64,000 nucleotides of DNA from Acinetobacter sp. TR3 (GTDB taxonomy: Bacteria > Pseudomonadota > Gammaproteobacteria > Pseudomonadales > Moraxellaceae). The translations under genes and the position numbers were made by a program. Shown here one piece after another: positions 11,952 to 26,107 of this stretch. Position 1 is the first letter of the stretch, and the number at the start of each line of letters is the position of its first letter. The notes under the pieces are model-generated. The model had not been told where the DNA came from and did no database searches. It worked only from the letters and a program-made list of their open reading frames with translations. Location: the NCBI RefSeq assembly GCF_027105055.1, contig NZ_CP114264.1:1-64000 (forward strand). The letters are read 5' to 3'.

Positions 11952-12739
11952 GGTGGTGTTTCAAAAAGTATGCTGACATTAAATGAAGCCATTATTGATG
12001 TAAAAAAAGGTTAAGTCGAAAGCTTTAAAATGGTTTTCAATCTTTTTTGAAAAATTACAACTCCTTCTAAAACCGCGCCTAATTCGATGCCTTATTTTGC
12101 AATTATTACCTTCAATACCTACAGTAAAAAATTTACCAATACTTTGCTTGCAGTTTTTAAAAGCAGTTATGAAACTGTCCCAATGATCACTTGCAATTCG
12201 GGTGTAGTGAATACCTAATTGTTTAAGCTTTGTCTTCAATCGTTGAACTGTAGCTAAGTCTCTTTTACCCCAAACATAAGCAACAATCTCACCTGTTTCT
12301 CGATGGTAGGCGTAAATAAGCCATTGTTTATTATTTTTATTTCCCACAAAAGTCCAAAACTCATCAACTTCAAGAGACTCATAATGACTTTGTTTAGGCT
12401 GAATTTGGTAGGTCGATTCGGTTAAAGTACGTAAAACTTTACCGATACTGATTCGCTCAACTTCAGCGATATCTCGTATACCACTACCTCTGACCATCAA
12501 CTGTAATATTTTTCGAGTAATGCCTGAATTACATCCTAGATAGCTCAGAGCATGGTCACCAATAAACTGACGTTTACAGTCTTTGCACTGATAGTTTTGT
12601 TTCCCATCTACTTTGATGCCATTTTTCTTTATACTGTCACTGAGGCAGGTTGGACATTTGATTTCTAGAGTTATTCGCATTTCTCTATTTTATCAAAATT
12701 CAACCTGCTTTGTTTCAGCATACTTTTTGAAACACCACC
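11952..12739 (-). mobile_element. IS1-family insertion sequence, 788 bp
   Basis: Perfect 25-bp terminal inverted repeats (11952-11976 and 12715-12739, beginning GGTGGTGTTTCAAAAAGTAT) bound a single transposase gene. The 8-bp sequence TAAATTTG is directly repeated at 11944-11951 and 12740-12747 as the target-site duplication, a length usual for IS1. Size, repeats and a one-frame transposase match IS1-family elements that do not need frameshifting. I cannot name the isoform. Confidence 0.93.
11979..12680 (-). CDS. IS1-family transposase
   Basis: This 233-aa DDE transposase combines an N-terminal zinc ribbon (Cys9, Cys12, Cys32, Cys35) with a helix-turn-helix, as in an InsA-InsB' fusion. The catalytic triad is likely Asp106 (LEVDEFW), Asp165 (IASDHWDSF) and Glu190 (GIEGNN). 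The frame is intact, so the element may still be mobile. Its stop codon is within 3 bp of the inner edge of the left inverted repeat. Confidence 0.92.
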   Translation of the reverse strand: MRITLEIKCPTCLSDSIKKNGIKVDGKQNYQCKDCKRQFIGDHALSYLGCNSGITRKILQLMVRGSGIRDIAEVERISIGKVLRTLTESTYQIQPKQSHYESLEVDEFWTFVGNKNNKQWLIYAYHRETGEIVAYVWGKRDLATVQRLKTKLKQLGIHYTRIASDHWDSFITAFKNCKQSIGKFFTVGIEGNNCKIRHRIRRGFRRSCNFSKKIENHFKAFDLTFFYINNGFI

Positions 12740-13590
12740 TAAATTTGCAGGATCGGTTGATGCTGTAGGCGCGGTGACTAGCAATGCGATTGCACAGAAA
12801 GCAATTACTTATGTGCTTGATAAGCGTAACCAACACCGTTTAACTGCAACAACCAATGGTGAAAAATACGAAGTTGTTGGTATTATTCAAGTTGGCTTAG
12901 CCTATATTTTCGTACGTGATAAAAATATAGATACGATTGAAAAGGCCAAAGGCAAAAAATTTGCGTATTTACATTATGATCAAGCGCAAAAAACGATTGT
13001 TGAAAGCATAAATCTTGTTGCTGTGCCCTCTGATATTTCAGATTTTGTGAAGAAGTTTAACAGTGGTCAGGTTGATGTAATTGCTGCACCAGCATATGCA
13101 TATAAACCTTTAGAGATTAATAAAGGTTTAGCAAATGGTGCATTATTTAATTTTCCAGTTGTGAACATCACGGGAGATTTAATTATTCGCCCTGAGCAAT
13201 TCCCGAGTGGTTTTGGTACCCAATCTCGACAATGGTTCGTGAACAAATTGCCAAGTAACTTCGCAATGGTACAGCGCTTAGAAGCGGGTATGAATGCGAA
13301 AAGAATTACATTGTCTAGTGAAGATAAAATTCGCTATCAAAAAATGTTGCGTGATGGGCGAATGAATTTGACCAGACAAGGGGTCTACGATGCCAGCATG
13401 ATGAACGTCCTCAAACGAGCACGTTGTACGGTTGAACGCACTAACTTTGAATGTTCTTTGAGTGCCGAATAGTTATAGTTTTGTTCCTGAATTTATAAAT
13501 TGATTAACAAAAGTCATCACTTATCACAAATATGTTTATGAAAATAAGTGAATGAGATAAAACAGGACAAAAAGTAAACATTATTGACAT

Positions 13591-13620
13591 AAAAATAGAG
13601 CACAAGCTCTATTTTTTTTT
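13591..13620 (+). terminator. Terminator after paralogue 3
   Basis: An 11-bp perfect stem (13591-13601 with 13606-13616) and a 4-nt loop are followed by a run of Ts. It separates paralogue 3 from paralogue 4, which therefore needs its own promoter downstream or readthrough. Confidence 0.8.
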
Positions 13621-13687
13621 GAAAAACATGATTAATATTTGCTTCGAACAAGGAGACAAACATAAAGTTTGTGGAAGGATGAAAAAT

Positions 13688-14695
13688 ATGAAAAAAATTG
13701 CGTTAGCTATTGCAGCAACTTCAATCTTAGGTGTATCTGCTTCTACTCAAGCAGCAATTGATGTGTGTGTATTCGACTTATTAGGAAAGTCAGGTGAATC
13801 ATACAAAATGATGCAGGACTGGGCACTTGCAGCAAAAGGCTGGGGCGCTGATGTAAACCTTCTTGCGATTACAGATGAACAAGTCGCTGATAATAACTTT
13901 AAAGCGGGTAAATGTGCTGCTGTAGCAATGACAGCGATGCGTGCTCGTCCATATAACAAGTTTGCGGGTTCTATTGACTCTTTAGGCGGTGCGCCAAGTA
14001 ATGAGATCGCTCAACGTGCGATTACTTATGTTCTAGATGAACGTAATGCTGCAAAAATGGTAACTAACCTTGGTGGTAATAAATACGAAGTTGCTGGTAT
14101 TGCTCCATTAGGCGCTGCTTACATTTTCGTGCGTGATAAGAGTATTAACTCAATCGAAAAAGCAGCGGGTAAAAAATTCGCAGTATTGGGTTATGACGAT
14201 GCGCAAAAAATTATGGTACAACGCGTAGGAGCACAAGCGGTACTTTCTGATATTTCTAACTTTGCTGCTAAATTTAACAATGGCCAAGTAGATATGGTAG
14301 GCGCTCCTGCTTATGCATATAAGCCATTAGAGTTGAGCAAAGGCTTAGGCGCTAATGGTGCAATGTTTAACTTCCCTGTATTACAAGTGACTGCGGATCT
14401 TGTGTTACGCCCAGAAAAATTCCCAGCTGGTTTTGGCCAAAAATCTCGTGATTATTTTGTGAAGCAACTTCCAAAAGCTTTCGCAATGATCAAGCGTTAT
14501 GAAGCTGAAATCCCAGCAAAATACAAAATGAACTTAACTGCTGAAGACAAGTTAAAATATCAAAAATTAATGCGTGATGGTCGTTTAGAAATGACTAAAC
14601 GTGGTATTTATGATGCTGGTATGATGTCAGTATTGAAGAAAGCACGTTGTTCAGTAGACAAAGCTAACTTTGAATGTGCATTACCAGGTGAATAA
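13688..14695 (+). CDS. Putative periplasmic solute-binding protein, paralogue 4 (AdeT-like)
   Basis: The 335-aa copy has the signal peptide MKKIALAIAATSILGVSAST, cleaved near TQA, and the mature start IDVCVFDLLGKSGESYK. The GGAAGG ribosome-binding site at 13673-13678 is 9 nt from ATG 13688, which makes it a better start than ATG 13679 or the upstream TTG. The four cysteines are kept, and the C terminus is RCSVDKANFECALPGE. Its codons look more uniform and translation-favoured (GGT, CGT, AAC, CTG-poor) than those of its neighbours, suggesting higher expression; this is a visual impression only. Confidence 0.8.
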   Translation: MKKIALAIAATSILGVSASTQAAIDVCVFDLLGKSGESYKMMQDWALAAKGWGADVNLLAITDEQVADNNFKAGKCAAVAMTAMRARPYNKFAGSIDSLGGAPSNEIAQRAITYVLDERNAAKMVTNLGGNKYEVAGIAPLGAAYIFVRDKSINSIEKAAGKKFAVLGYDDAQKIMVQRVGAQAVLSDISNFAAKFNNGQVDMVGAPAYAYKPLELSKGLGANGAMFNFPVLQVTADLVLRPEKFPAGFGQKSRDYFVKQLPKAFAMIKRYEAEIPAKYKMNLTAEDKLKYQKLMRDGRLEMTKRGIYDAGMMSVLKKARCSVDKANFECALPGE

Positions 14696-14720
14696 TCATC
14701 AAATGCTATAAAAGTAACTT

Positions 14721-14746
14721 AAGGCCTAGATTTTTCTAGGCTTTTT
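14721..14746 (+). terminator. Terminator after paralogue 4
   Basis: GCCTAGA (14724-14730) pairs with TCTAGGC (14735-14741), extended by weaker A-T pairs, and is followed by TTTTTG. It leaves paralogue 5 as a separate unit about 230 nt downstream. Confidence 0.75.
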
Positions 14747-14978
14747 GTTTTTAAGTGCTTGTCATTTAAGTCATTGTCTTTATGTGAAAATATCGCAATC
14801 ATACCCATATAAAAACAAATGAAATCGATAAGATTTAAAAATATGTTTTAATCAGGAAGATTAAAAACGACTGTATTTAAACATATATTCATTTGAAGAC
14901 CCTATCAGGATAGAACGTTGCTCTTCATATACGTAAATGTTTCGCAACAAAACAATATAGATGCAAAGGAAAAATAAT

Positions 14979-15983
14979 ATGCAATGGTTTAAAACACTCC
15001 TACTCGTAACGGGTATAGCAGCAGTATCTGCTGGAGCTCAAGCAAAACAAACAATGTGTGTATTTGACATCGTAGGCAAAAGCGGTGATGTGTATGCATT
15101 AATGAAAGATTATCAGCTTGCAGCTAAAACTTGGGGTGCAGATATTGAACTCAAAGTGGCAACGAATGAAGCTGTAATTGCTGAAGATTTTAAAGCAGGG
15201 AAATGTGATGGCGTCAGTATCACAGGCATGCGAGGCCGCCAATTCAATCCATTTACAGGCTCATTAGATGCAATTGGTGCTATCACCGACCTTAAGCTTG
15301 CTGTAAAAGTGATGCAAGGTTTAGCGAGTCCAACTTTTGCCAAAGCGATGGTCAATGGTAAATATGAAGTGGCTGGTGTGATTCCGATTGGTGATGCATA
15401 TTTATTAGTAAACGACCGTAATATCAATACTGTTGCAAAAGCTGCAGGTAAAAAAATTGCGGTTTTAGACTATGATGAAGCACAAAAAATTATGGCTTCA
15501 CAAGTGGGTGCTCAAGCTGTAAGTTCAGATATTACTAATTTTGGTGCTAAATTTAATAATGGTCAGGTTGATATTATTGGTGCACCTGCTGCCGCGTTTA
15601 AACCATTAGAACTTTACAAAGGTTTAGGTACTAAAGGGGCAATTGTCAATTATCCAATTTTACAGGTAACAGGTAACTTAATTATTCATCCTGATAAATT
15701 CCCAGAAGGTTTTGGTCAAAAATCAAGAGAATGGGTGAAGGCACAATTGCCACGTGCTTTTGGTATCTTGGGTAAAATGAAAGCGGATATTCCACAAAAA
15801 TACTGGATGGAAGTACCTCCTGCTGATAAACCTGGCTATCAAAAATTAATGCGTGAGGCACGTATTAACCTTACAGCAAAAGGAATTTACGATAAGCGTA
15901 TGATGAAGTTGTTATGGCAATTCCGTTGCCGCGAAGATGCCAAAAATTTTGAATGTGCTTTGCAGGAAGAGAATTATAAATAA
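14979..15983 (+). CDS. Putative periplasmic solute-binding protein, paralogue 5 (AdeT-like, divergent)
   Basis: The 334-aa copy has the signal peptide MQWFKTLLLVTGIAAVSA, cleaved near AQA, then KQTMCVFDIVGKSGDVY. The AAAGGA ribosome-binding site at 14965-14970 supports ATG 14979 rather than ATG 14961. It is the most diverged member: the RARCTVER segment is replaced by WQFRCREDAKNFEC and the tail by LQEENYK, but the four cysteines remain. Divergence suggests a different ligand from copies 1-4. Confidence 0.78.
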   Translation: MQWFKTLLLVTGIAAVSAGAQAKQTMCVFDIVGKSGDVYALMKDYQLAAKTWGADIELKVATNEAVIAEDFKAGKCDGVSITGMRGRQFNPFTGSLDAIGAITDLKLAVKVMQGLASPTFAKAMVNGKYEVAGVIPIGDAYLLVNDRNINTVAKAAGKKIAVLDYDEAQKIMASQVGAQAVSSDITNFGAKFNNGQVDIIGAPAAAFKPLELYKGLGTKGAIVNYPILQVTGNLIIHPDKFPEGFGQKSREWVKAQLPRAFGILGKMKADIPQKYWMEVPPADKPGYQKLMREARINLTAKGIYDKRMMKLLWQFRCREDAKNFECALQEENYK

Positions 15984-16024
15984 TCTGTTAAAAAGTCCTT
16001 AATCGCACTTTAAACTTCAAATAC

Positions 16025-16067
16025 AGACCCGATATTGAGTATGCTATACTGAATATCGGGTCTTTTA
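16025..16067 (+). terminator. Terminator with a -10-like loop, before erpA
   Basis: Arms AGACCCGATATT (16025-16036) and AATATCGGGTCT (16052-16063) form a 12-bp stem followed by TTTATT. The 15-nt loop contains TGCTATACT, an extended -10 promoter match (16043-16050). It may end paralogue 5 and also hold the erpA promoter. Confidence 0.7.
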
Positions 16068-16105
16068 TTTATGAAAGACGTATTGAAGTCTGAGGAATAT
16101 CTACC

Positions 16106-16441
16106 ATGAATGCCCAAGCTCTTGAATTGTCAGATAATGCTGCCAACAAAGTTCGCCAATTACGCGAAAGTGAAGGGAATAACGACTTGATGTTACGTGT
16201 TTATGTAACGGGTGGTGGATGCTCAGGCTTTTCTTATGGTTTTAATTTCGCTGAAAGTGTTAATGAAGATGATGCTGAATTTACCAATGGCGACGTTAAA
16301 ATGTTAGTTGATTCACTTAGCTATCAATACTTAGTTGGTTCAGTGGTTGATTATCTTGAAGGACTGGAAGGTTCTCGCTTTGTAGTGCAAAACCCGAATG
16401 CAACGACAACTTGCGGTTGTGGATCATCTTTCTCGATTTAA
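16106..16441 (+). CDS. erpA: Iron-sulfur cluster insertion protein ErpA
   Basis: This 111-aa A-type carrier delivers [4Fe-4S] clusters to target proteins such as those of isoprenoid synthesis. The three cluster-binding cysteines are Cys39 in [11 protein letters not shown], and Cys103 and Cys105 in [11 protein letters not shown]. Length and C terminus match the family exactly. A GAGGAAT ribosome-binding site precedes the ATG. A 13-bp terminator follows. Confidence 0.96.
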   Translation: MNAQALELSDNAANKVRQLRESEGNNDLMLRVYVTGGGCSGFSYGFNFAESVNEDDAEFTNGDVKMLVDSLSYQYLVGSVVDYLEGLEGSRFVVQNPNATTTCGCGSSFSI

Positions 16442-16455
16442 TAGATTCTAAAGAT

Positions 16456-16486
16456 AAAAAAGCTTCTCAATTTGAGAAGCTTTTTT
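16456..16486. terminator. Bidirectional terminator between erpA and anmK
   Basis: AAAAAAGCTTCTC (16456-16468) pairs with GAGAAGCTTTTTT (16474-16486) around a 5-nt loop, giving T runs on both strands for the convergent genes. Confidence 0.88.
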
Positions 16487-16491
16487 ATTGT

Positions 16492-17619
16492 TTACACCAT
16501 CGTAATCGTACCTAAAATACGATCACCCGATGCACCTGTTACAGCGGGTAAATTACCGCTAAGTTGTTCAACGAAACGCATGGCTAACCATGCAAACGCC
16601 GTCGCTTCGACCCATGTCGGTGCCAAACCAAGGGCATCCGTGGTTTGTACTGACCAATTGTGTTTGCGTAAGCGCCAACGTAATTGTTCCAATAAATAAG
16701 AATTATAAGCACCGCCACCACAAACGTAGAGTTCGCCTGTTTCCATGCTAGAACGATAGACTGCTTTTTGAATTGCTCTTACGGTAAGTTTCAGTAAGGT
16801 CGCTTGAATATTTTCAGGCGTATCTTCTAGTTCGTCATAGGTTAGATCATTGCGCCAATCGATCAGTTGATCATCTAACCAATCAATATTAAAGTCTTCG
16901 CGACCTGTACTTTTTGGAGGTTCTTTCGAAAAGTATTCGTGTGAGTGCAGTCGATCTAATAGGGAACGTATTGGATGGCCATAAGCAGCCCAGTCGCCAT
17001 TTTCATCGTATGGATGCCCTGTATGACGATGACACCATGCATCCATTAACATATTTGCAGGGCCTGTATCAAAGCCATAAACACCGTCAAGGTCATTTGC
17101 AGGCAACATACTGACATTTGCAATACCGCCTAAATTCAAAATGACACGATGGATACTGTCATGCTGAAACAATGCTTGATGGAAAGCTGGTACTAAAGGA
17201 GCACCTTGCCCTCCTGCGGCCATATCACGACGCCGAAAATCAGAAACGACAGGGAGTTGAGTAATTTCAGTGATGATATTTGGATCACCAATTTGTAAGG
17301 TAAAGCCATGCTCAGGGCGATGACGAATGGTTTGCCCATGAGAACCAATCGCCTTGATTTGATTACGATCTAAATTGTTCTTTTCAATCAGCGTATTAAT
17401 GCCATGTCCAATCATTTGCGCCAAAGCGACATCGGCTTTACCCATACGATCAATTTCATTGTCGTCAGGAAGCGTTAAGGCCATTAATTCATCACGTAAT
17501 TCAGGCTCAAAAGGCACAGTCAGCGTGGCATGCAGCGTTAAAGGGTCAAATGAACTTGCAACAATATCAACACCATCCATGCTCGTGCCTGTCATTACAC
17601 CAATATAGATCGCGCTCAT
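16492..17619 (-). CDS. anmK: Anhydro-N-acetylmuramic acid kinase
   Basis: The 375-aa cytoplasmic kinase phosphorylates and opens 1,6-anhydro-MurNAc to MurNAc-6-phosphate, a step of peptidoglycan recycling. It shows the family start YIGVMTGTSMDGVD, the SHGQTIRH segment, the GGIANVS motif, and FDTGPANMLMD. The start at 17619 has an AGGAT ribosome-binding site 9 nt upstream; a TTG 18 nt further out has none. It is divergent from tyrS. The window also holds mupP and ampD of the same salvage route. Confidence 0.95.
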   Translation of the reverse strand: MSAIYIGVMTGTSMDGVDIVASSFDPLTLHATLTVPFEPELRDELMALTLPDDNEIDRMGKADVALAQMIGHGINTLIEKNNLDRNQIKAIGSHGQTIRHRPEHGFTLQIGDPNIITEITQLPVVSDFRRRDMAAGGQGAPLVPAFHQALFQHDSIHRVILNLGGIANVSMLPANDLDGVYGFDTGPANMLMDAWCHRHTGHPYDENGDWAAYGHPIRSLLDRLHSHEYFSKEPPKSTGREDFNIDWLDDQLIDWRNDLTYDELEDTPENIQATLLKLTVRAIQKAVYRSSMETGELYVCGGGAYNSYLLEQLRWRLRKHNWSVQTTDALGLAPTWVEATAFAWLAMRFVEQLSGNLPAVTGASGDRILGTITMV

Positions 17620-17677
17620 ATACAACTTATCCTGCAAGATGCTGAAAAAATGTTAGTATATCGCACAAATTGAATAA

Positions 17678-18913
<1,236 letters not shown>

Positions 18914-18930
18914 ATCACAATGAAAAAAAT

Positions 18931-18957
18931 AAAAAGCAGGCCATGAGTCTGCTTTTT
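18931..18957. terminator. Terminator after tyrS
   Basis: AAAAAGCAG (18931-18939) pairs with CTGCTTTTT (18949-18957), ending in a T run. Confidence 0.75.
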
Positions 18958-19181
18958 ATACGTAAATAGCTGATAAAAACAACGAAAACACTAATTTTGT
19001 AGAAAAAAGAAACATGCAAAAGAAAATAATAAGAAAGGGGGTTGTATTGGGTAAGGAATACTGTAGAATGCACATCCATCGGCGGTGATGCAGATAAAAA
19101 CTTGTTGAGAAACAAGGATTTGGCTAGAAAGGTTAGATTCTTGGGTTGATTGGTAGGTTTAAAAAATATCGAAATTACCTG

Positions 19182-19209
19182 TTGACTTTAGTTTAGATTA
19201 GAGTAACAT
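19182..19209 (+). promoter_or_regulatory. rRNA operon promoter
   Basis: TTGACT (19182-19187) and TAACAT (19204-19209) are 16 nt apart and followed by GCCGACC, a G+C-rich discriminator of the kind that makes rRNA promoters respond to ppGpp. The 16S gene begins about 200 nt downstream. The rest of 18958-19411 is AT-rich leader with no coding frame I can support. I did not find a clear boxA. Confidence 0.6.
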
Positions 19210-19411
19210 AGCCGACCTAGCTTGATGATGACGAATCATCGAGAAGATCATTAAGAGAATAGAAGAACAACTTGTGTGGATTTTTACTGGTTGATCGATC
19301 GAAAATATTTCATTGATTGAATGGTAGAAATTTCTCGAAGTTTATTTGAGCGAATTTTTAGTCAGAAAATTGATGAGCCAAGATTTGTAGCCATAAGCTA
19401 CTAATGATTTT

Positions 19412-20949
<1,538 letters not shown>

Positions 20950-21008
20950 ACGAAAGATTGACGATCGGTAAGAATCCACAACAAGTTGTTCTTCGAAGAT
21001 GTATCTGA

Positions 21009-21085
<77 letters not shown>

Positions 21086-21121
21086 AATCTGAAAGATATA
21101 TCGTTCATTAAGTGATAAGCT

Positions 21122-21197
21122 GGGGACTTAGCTTAGTTGGTAGAGCGCCTGCTTTGCACGCAGGAGGTCAGGAGTTCGACTCTCCTAGTCTCCACCA
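21122..21197 (+). tRNA. tRNA-Ala (TGC anticodon)
   Basis: The 76-nt gene has acceptor arms GGGGACT/AGTCTCC with one G-T pair, the anticodon loop TTTGCAC giving TGC, the T-loop GTTCGAC, and an encoded CCA. The Ile-Ala pair is the standard spacer content. Confidence 0.96.
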
Positions 21198-21564
21198 TGT
21201 ACTTTACAGAGTACAAGCTAAGAAGATTATAGAGTTTAGTGAATACAGTCTAATTTGACTGGTTTATTAATCTCTGTGATTTATCACAGTTTACTGCAAG
21301 CTGACGAGGCTGTAGTTAATCATTAACAGATTAGAATTTGAGTCTGAAATAAATTGTTCAAACTCGATTAAATAGGAAGATAACAAGTAATTGTTAAATT
21401 AATATTTAATCTGAGAACTAGCAAAAACACTGAATCAAGCGTTTTGGTATATGAATTTAGATTGAAGCTGTATGGTGATTAAGTTCACAGACAACGAATA
21501 GTAGCAATTAAGTTTGCAACGCTAACACTGACTTGTATGTGTTAACGACTGTTTGGGGTTGTAT
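21198..21564 (+). other. Spacer between tRNA-Ala and 23S
   Basis: This 367-nt transcribed spacer carries no gene. Its last part (GTTTGGGGTTGTATAGTCAAG, about 21551-21571, running into the 23S start) pairs with CTTGACTATACAAC and ACCCAAAC after the 23S gene (24447-24470), forming the RNase III processing stem. A short self-complementary stretch, CTGTGATTTATCACAG, lies at about 21274-21289. Confidence 0.7.
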
Positions 21565-24456
<2,892 letters not shown>

Positions 24457-24628
24457 CAACACCCAAACAGTTGTTGTATTCAAGATAAATTCAATACATA
24501 ACTTGATTTAGTGTGAAAACTAGTTAAAATGCTGAACACAAAGTTAGACTCAATATCTAATCCGTTAATAACTCATTTGGAAAAAGCCTTGGCATAGATA
24601 AGACCAAAGCAAGTATCCATAAACAGTT

Positions 24629-24743
24629 TGCTGGCGACAATAGCAAGAGTGAACCACCTGATCCCTTCCCGAACTCAGAAGTGAAACCTCTTAGCGCTGA
24701 TGGTAGTGTGGCGTTTGCCATGTGAGAGTAAGTCATCGCCAGC
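24629..24743 (+). rRNA. rrf: 5S ribosomal RNA
   Basis: The gene is about 115 nt, with terminal helix GCTGGCGA / TCGCCAGC and the internal CCGAACTCAGAAGTGAAAC loop. It closes the operon, followed by a strong terminator. Confidence 0.95.
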
Positions 24744-24755
24744 TTTTAAATTATA

Positions 24756-24790
24756 AACACCCCTAACCTAACGGTTAGGGGTGTTTTTTT
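24756..24790 (+). terminator. rRNA operon terminator
   Basis: AACACCCCTAACC pairs with GGTTAGGGGTGTT around a 4-nt loop and is followed by a long T run. Confidence 0.9.
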
Positions 24791-24888
24791 ATTGGCAGTG
24801 GAAAAAGAAAAATATAAGCCAATATTTAACGAGTTGTGCTATTTTTATCCTGATTAGATGCTAAATAAGAAATGCTATTAGGACTGAT

Positions 24889-25224
24889 ATGATTCTCTAT
24901 GAACTTTTATCTGCTATTGGAATTGTCTATTTAGGTTTTTTAGTATGGACGTGGTTAGAAAAACCTAAGAAAAAATATAAAGCACCTAGAGTTATTCGCG
25001 AATGGATATTGGATGATCCTGAAGGGGAGCTGTATTTAGCTTCTATTACATCAGACCAAAAGGTCTGGTCTGCTTGTGGACGTTATGCGCATTCTTCTGG
25101 TTCAACGAGTACGACTTGGTCTTGCTTTTTAGCAGGGGATTTAAATGAAGTTGTGCGAACAACGATGGGGCAGAAAGTATTGGATGAAATGATTGAATGC
25201 CTAAAGCAGCAAAATTTAGGATAG
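24889..25224 (+). CDS. Hypothetical membrane-anchored protein
   Basis: I do not recognise this 111-aa product. Residues 3-23 form one transmembrane segment (LYELLSAIGIVYLGFLVWTWL), followed by a Lys-rich cytoplasmic-side stretch (EKPKKKYKAP) and a soluble C-terminal domain with a Ser/Thr-rich SSGSTSTTWS patch. The positive-inside rule suggests that the soluble domain is cytoplasmic. It stands alone, directly after the rRNA terminator, and about 107 nt before an ATPase gene on the same strand; a functional link is possible but unsupported. Confidence 0.65.
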   Translation: MILYELLSAIGIVYLGFLVWTWLEKPKKKYKAPRVIREWILDDPEGELYLASITSDQKVWSACGRYAHSSGSTSTTWSCFLAGDLNEVVRTTMGQKVLDEMIECLKQQNLG

Positions 25225-25331
25225 TTCTGTTAGATTTACAATACGACAGCTCAAGACGTTCATAAATGAATGAAGGTATTTTTCAAACTTAAAATCTAGC
25301 ATGCTATAACAAATCGTTTTGCCAATATTTT

Positions 25332-26057
25332 ATGCAAGAAAGACCCTATATTCGAGCTGTGAAGTTTAAATCTCCTGAGTCCTTAGATTGGGCCAGTTAT
25401 CCTTATGTCGTTCCTGCTGTTAATGATCTAGAAAGTATCGAGTTCCATCCAGAAGTCACTTTCTTTGTCGGGGAGAATGGTTCAGGGAAATCGACCATTC
25501 TTGAAGCTTTAGCACTTGCTTTGGGTTTTTCAGAAGAAGGTGGAACGCGGAATGTACAATTAAATACAGCGACAACAGCTTCTGATTTGCATCAGGCGAT
25601 TCGAACGATAAAAAGCTATAAGAAGCCCCAAGATTATTACTTTTTACGTGCTGAGAGCTTCTATAACGTTGCAACCTATATGAAGCAAGTAAACTATTTG
25701 GTGGAGTATGGGGGAGATATACATTTGCGCTCGCATGGAGAGGCTTTCTTAAAATTATTAACAATGAAATTAAAAGGGAAAGGTTTATATCTTTTAGATG
25801 AGCCAGAAGCCGCCTTGTCTCCAACAATGTTGATGACAACCTTATCTGTTTTGGATCGTTTATGTCGGGAGCAATCTCAATTTATTATTGCCACCCATTC
25901 TCCTATTTTATTGGCTTATCCAAATGCCAAAATTTATCAATTTTCGGATTCAGGGATTAAAGAAATATCTTATGAAGAAACAGAGCATTTTCGGGTAACA
26001 AAGGATTTTTTAAATAATTATCAAAAGAGAATTCAGCAGTTGCTAGAGAAAGAATAG
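25332..26057 (+). CDS. AAA/SMC-like ATPase (AAA_21/AAA_23 type)
   Basis: The 241-aa soluble ATPase has Walker A VGENGSGKSTILEAL at about 45-59, Walker B LYLLDEPEAALSP at about 155-167, and the H-loop segment FIIATHSPILLAYP at about 188-201. The insert between them is short, so the protein is an ABC-type ATPase domain without a long coiled coil. Similar stand-alone proteins are annotated as AAA family ATPases of unknown role, some linked to phage defence or toxin systems; here no partner nuclease or toxin gene lies beside it. A clear terminator follows. Confidence 0.8.
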   Translation: MQERPYIRAVKFKSPESLDWASYPYVVPAVNDLESIEFHPEVTFFVGENGSGKSTILEALALALGFSEEGGTRNVQLNTATTASDLHQAIRTIKSYKKPQDYYFLRAESFYNVATYMKQVNYLVEYGGDIHLRSHGEAFLKLLTMKLKGKGLYLLDEPEAALSPTMLMTTLSVLDRLCREQSQFIIATHSPILLAYPNAKIYQFSDSGIKEISYEETEHFRVTKDFLNNYQKRIQQLLEKE

Positions 26058-26064
26058 ATAAAAA

Positions 26065-26091
26065 GAAGCCCCATCATCCTGACGGGGCTTC
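26065..26091. terminator. Terminator after the AAA ATPase gene
   Basis: GAAGCCCC (26065-26072) pairs with GGGGCTTC (26084-26091), flanked by A and T runs. Confidence 0.8.
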
Positions 26092-26107
26092 TTCATATTC
26101 AGTTTAT

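Larger units (their letters stand above)
11675..13472 (+). pseudogene. Solute-binding protein paralogue 3, split by an IS1-family insertion
   Basis: The 5' part (11675-11951) encodes the signal peptide and first ~92 residues through RARKYNKF. The 3' part (12748-13472) resumes AGSVDAVGAV and runs to the C terminus FECSLSAE. Removing the IS (11952-12739) and one 8-bp target copy rejoins them into an uninterrupted 333-aa frame with no other defect, so the insertion looks recent. The 5' fragment reads into the IS and stops within about 11 residues. The 3' fragment has no signal peptide. The AAGGGA ribosome-binding site at 11663 supports ATG 11675. Confidence 0.9.

Noticed and set aside
12774-13472. 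A 232-aa open frame downstream of the IS as an independent gene
   Set aside because: It begins with GTG inside the body of paralogue 3, lacks a signal peptide and ribosome-binding site, and joins exactly to the 5' half when the IS is removed. It is the 3' half of a pseudogene.
9393-16000. Annotation of the array as RND efflux (AdeT)
   Set aside because: The proteins have signal peptides and no transmembrane helices beyond them, and there is no RND or membrane-fusion gene nearby.
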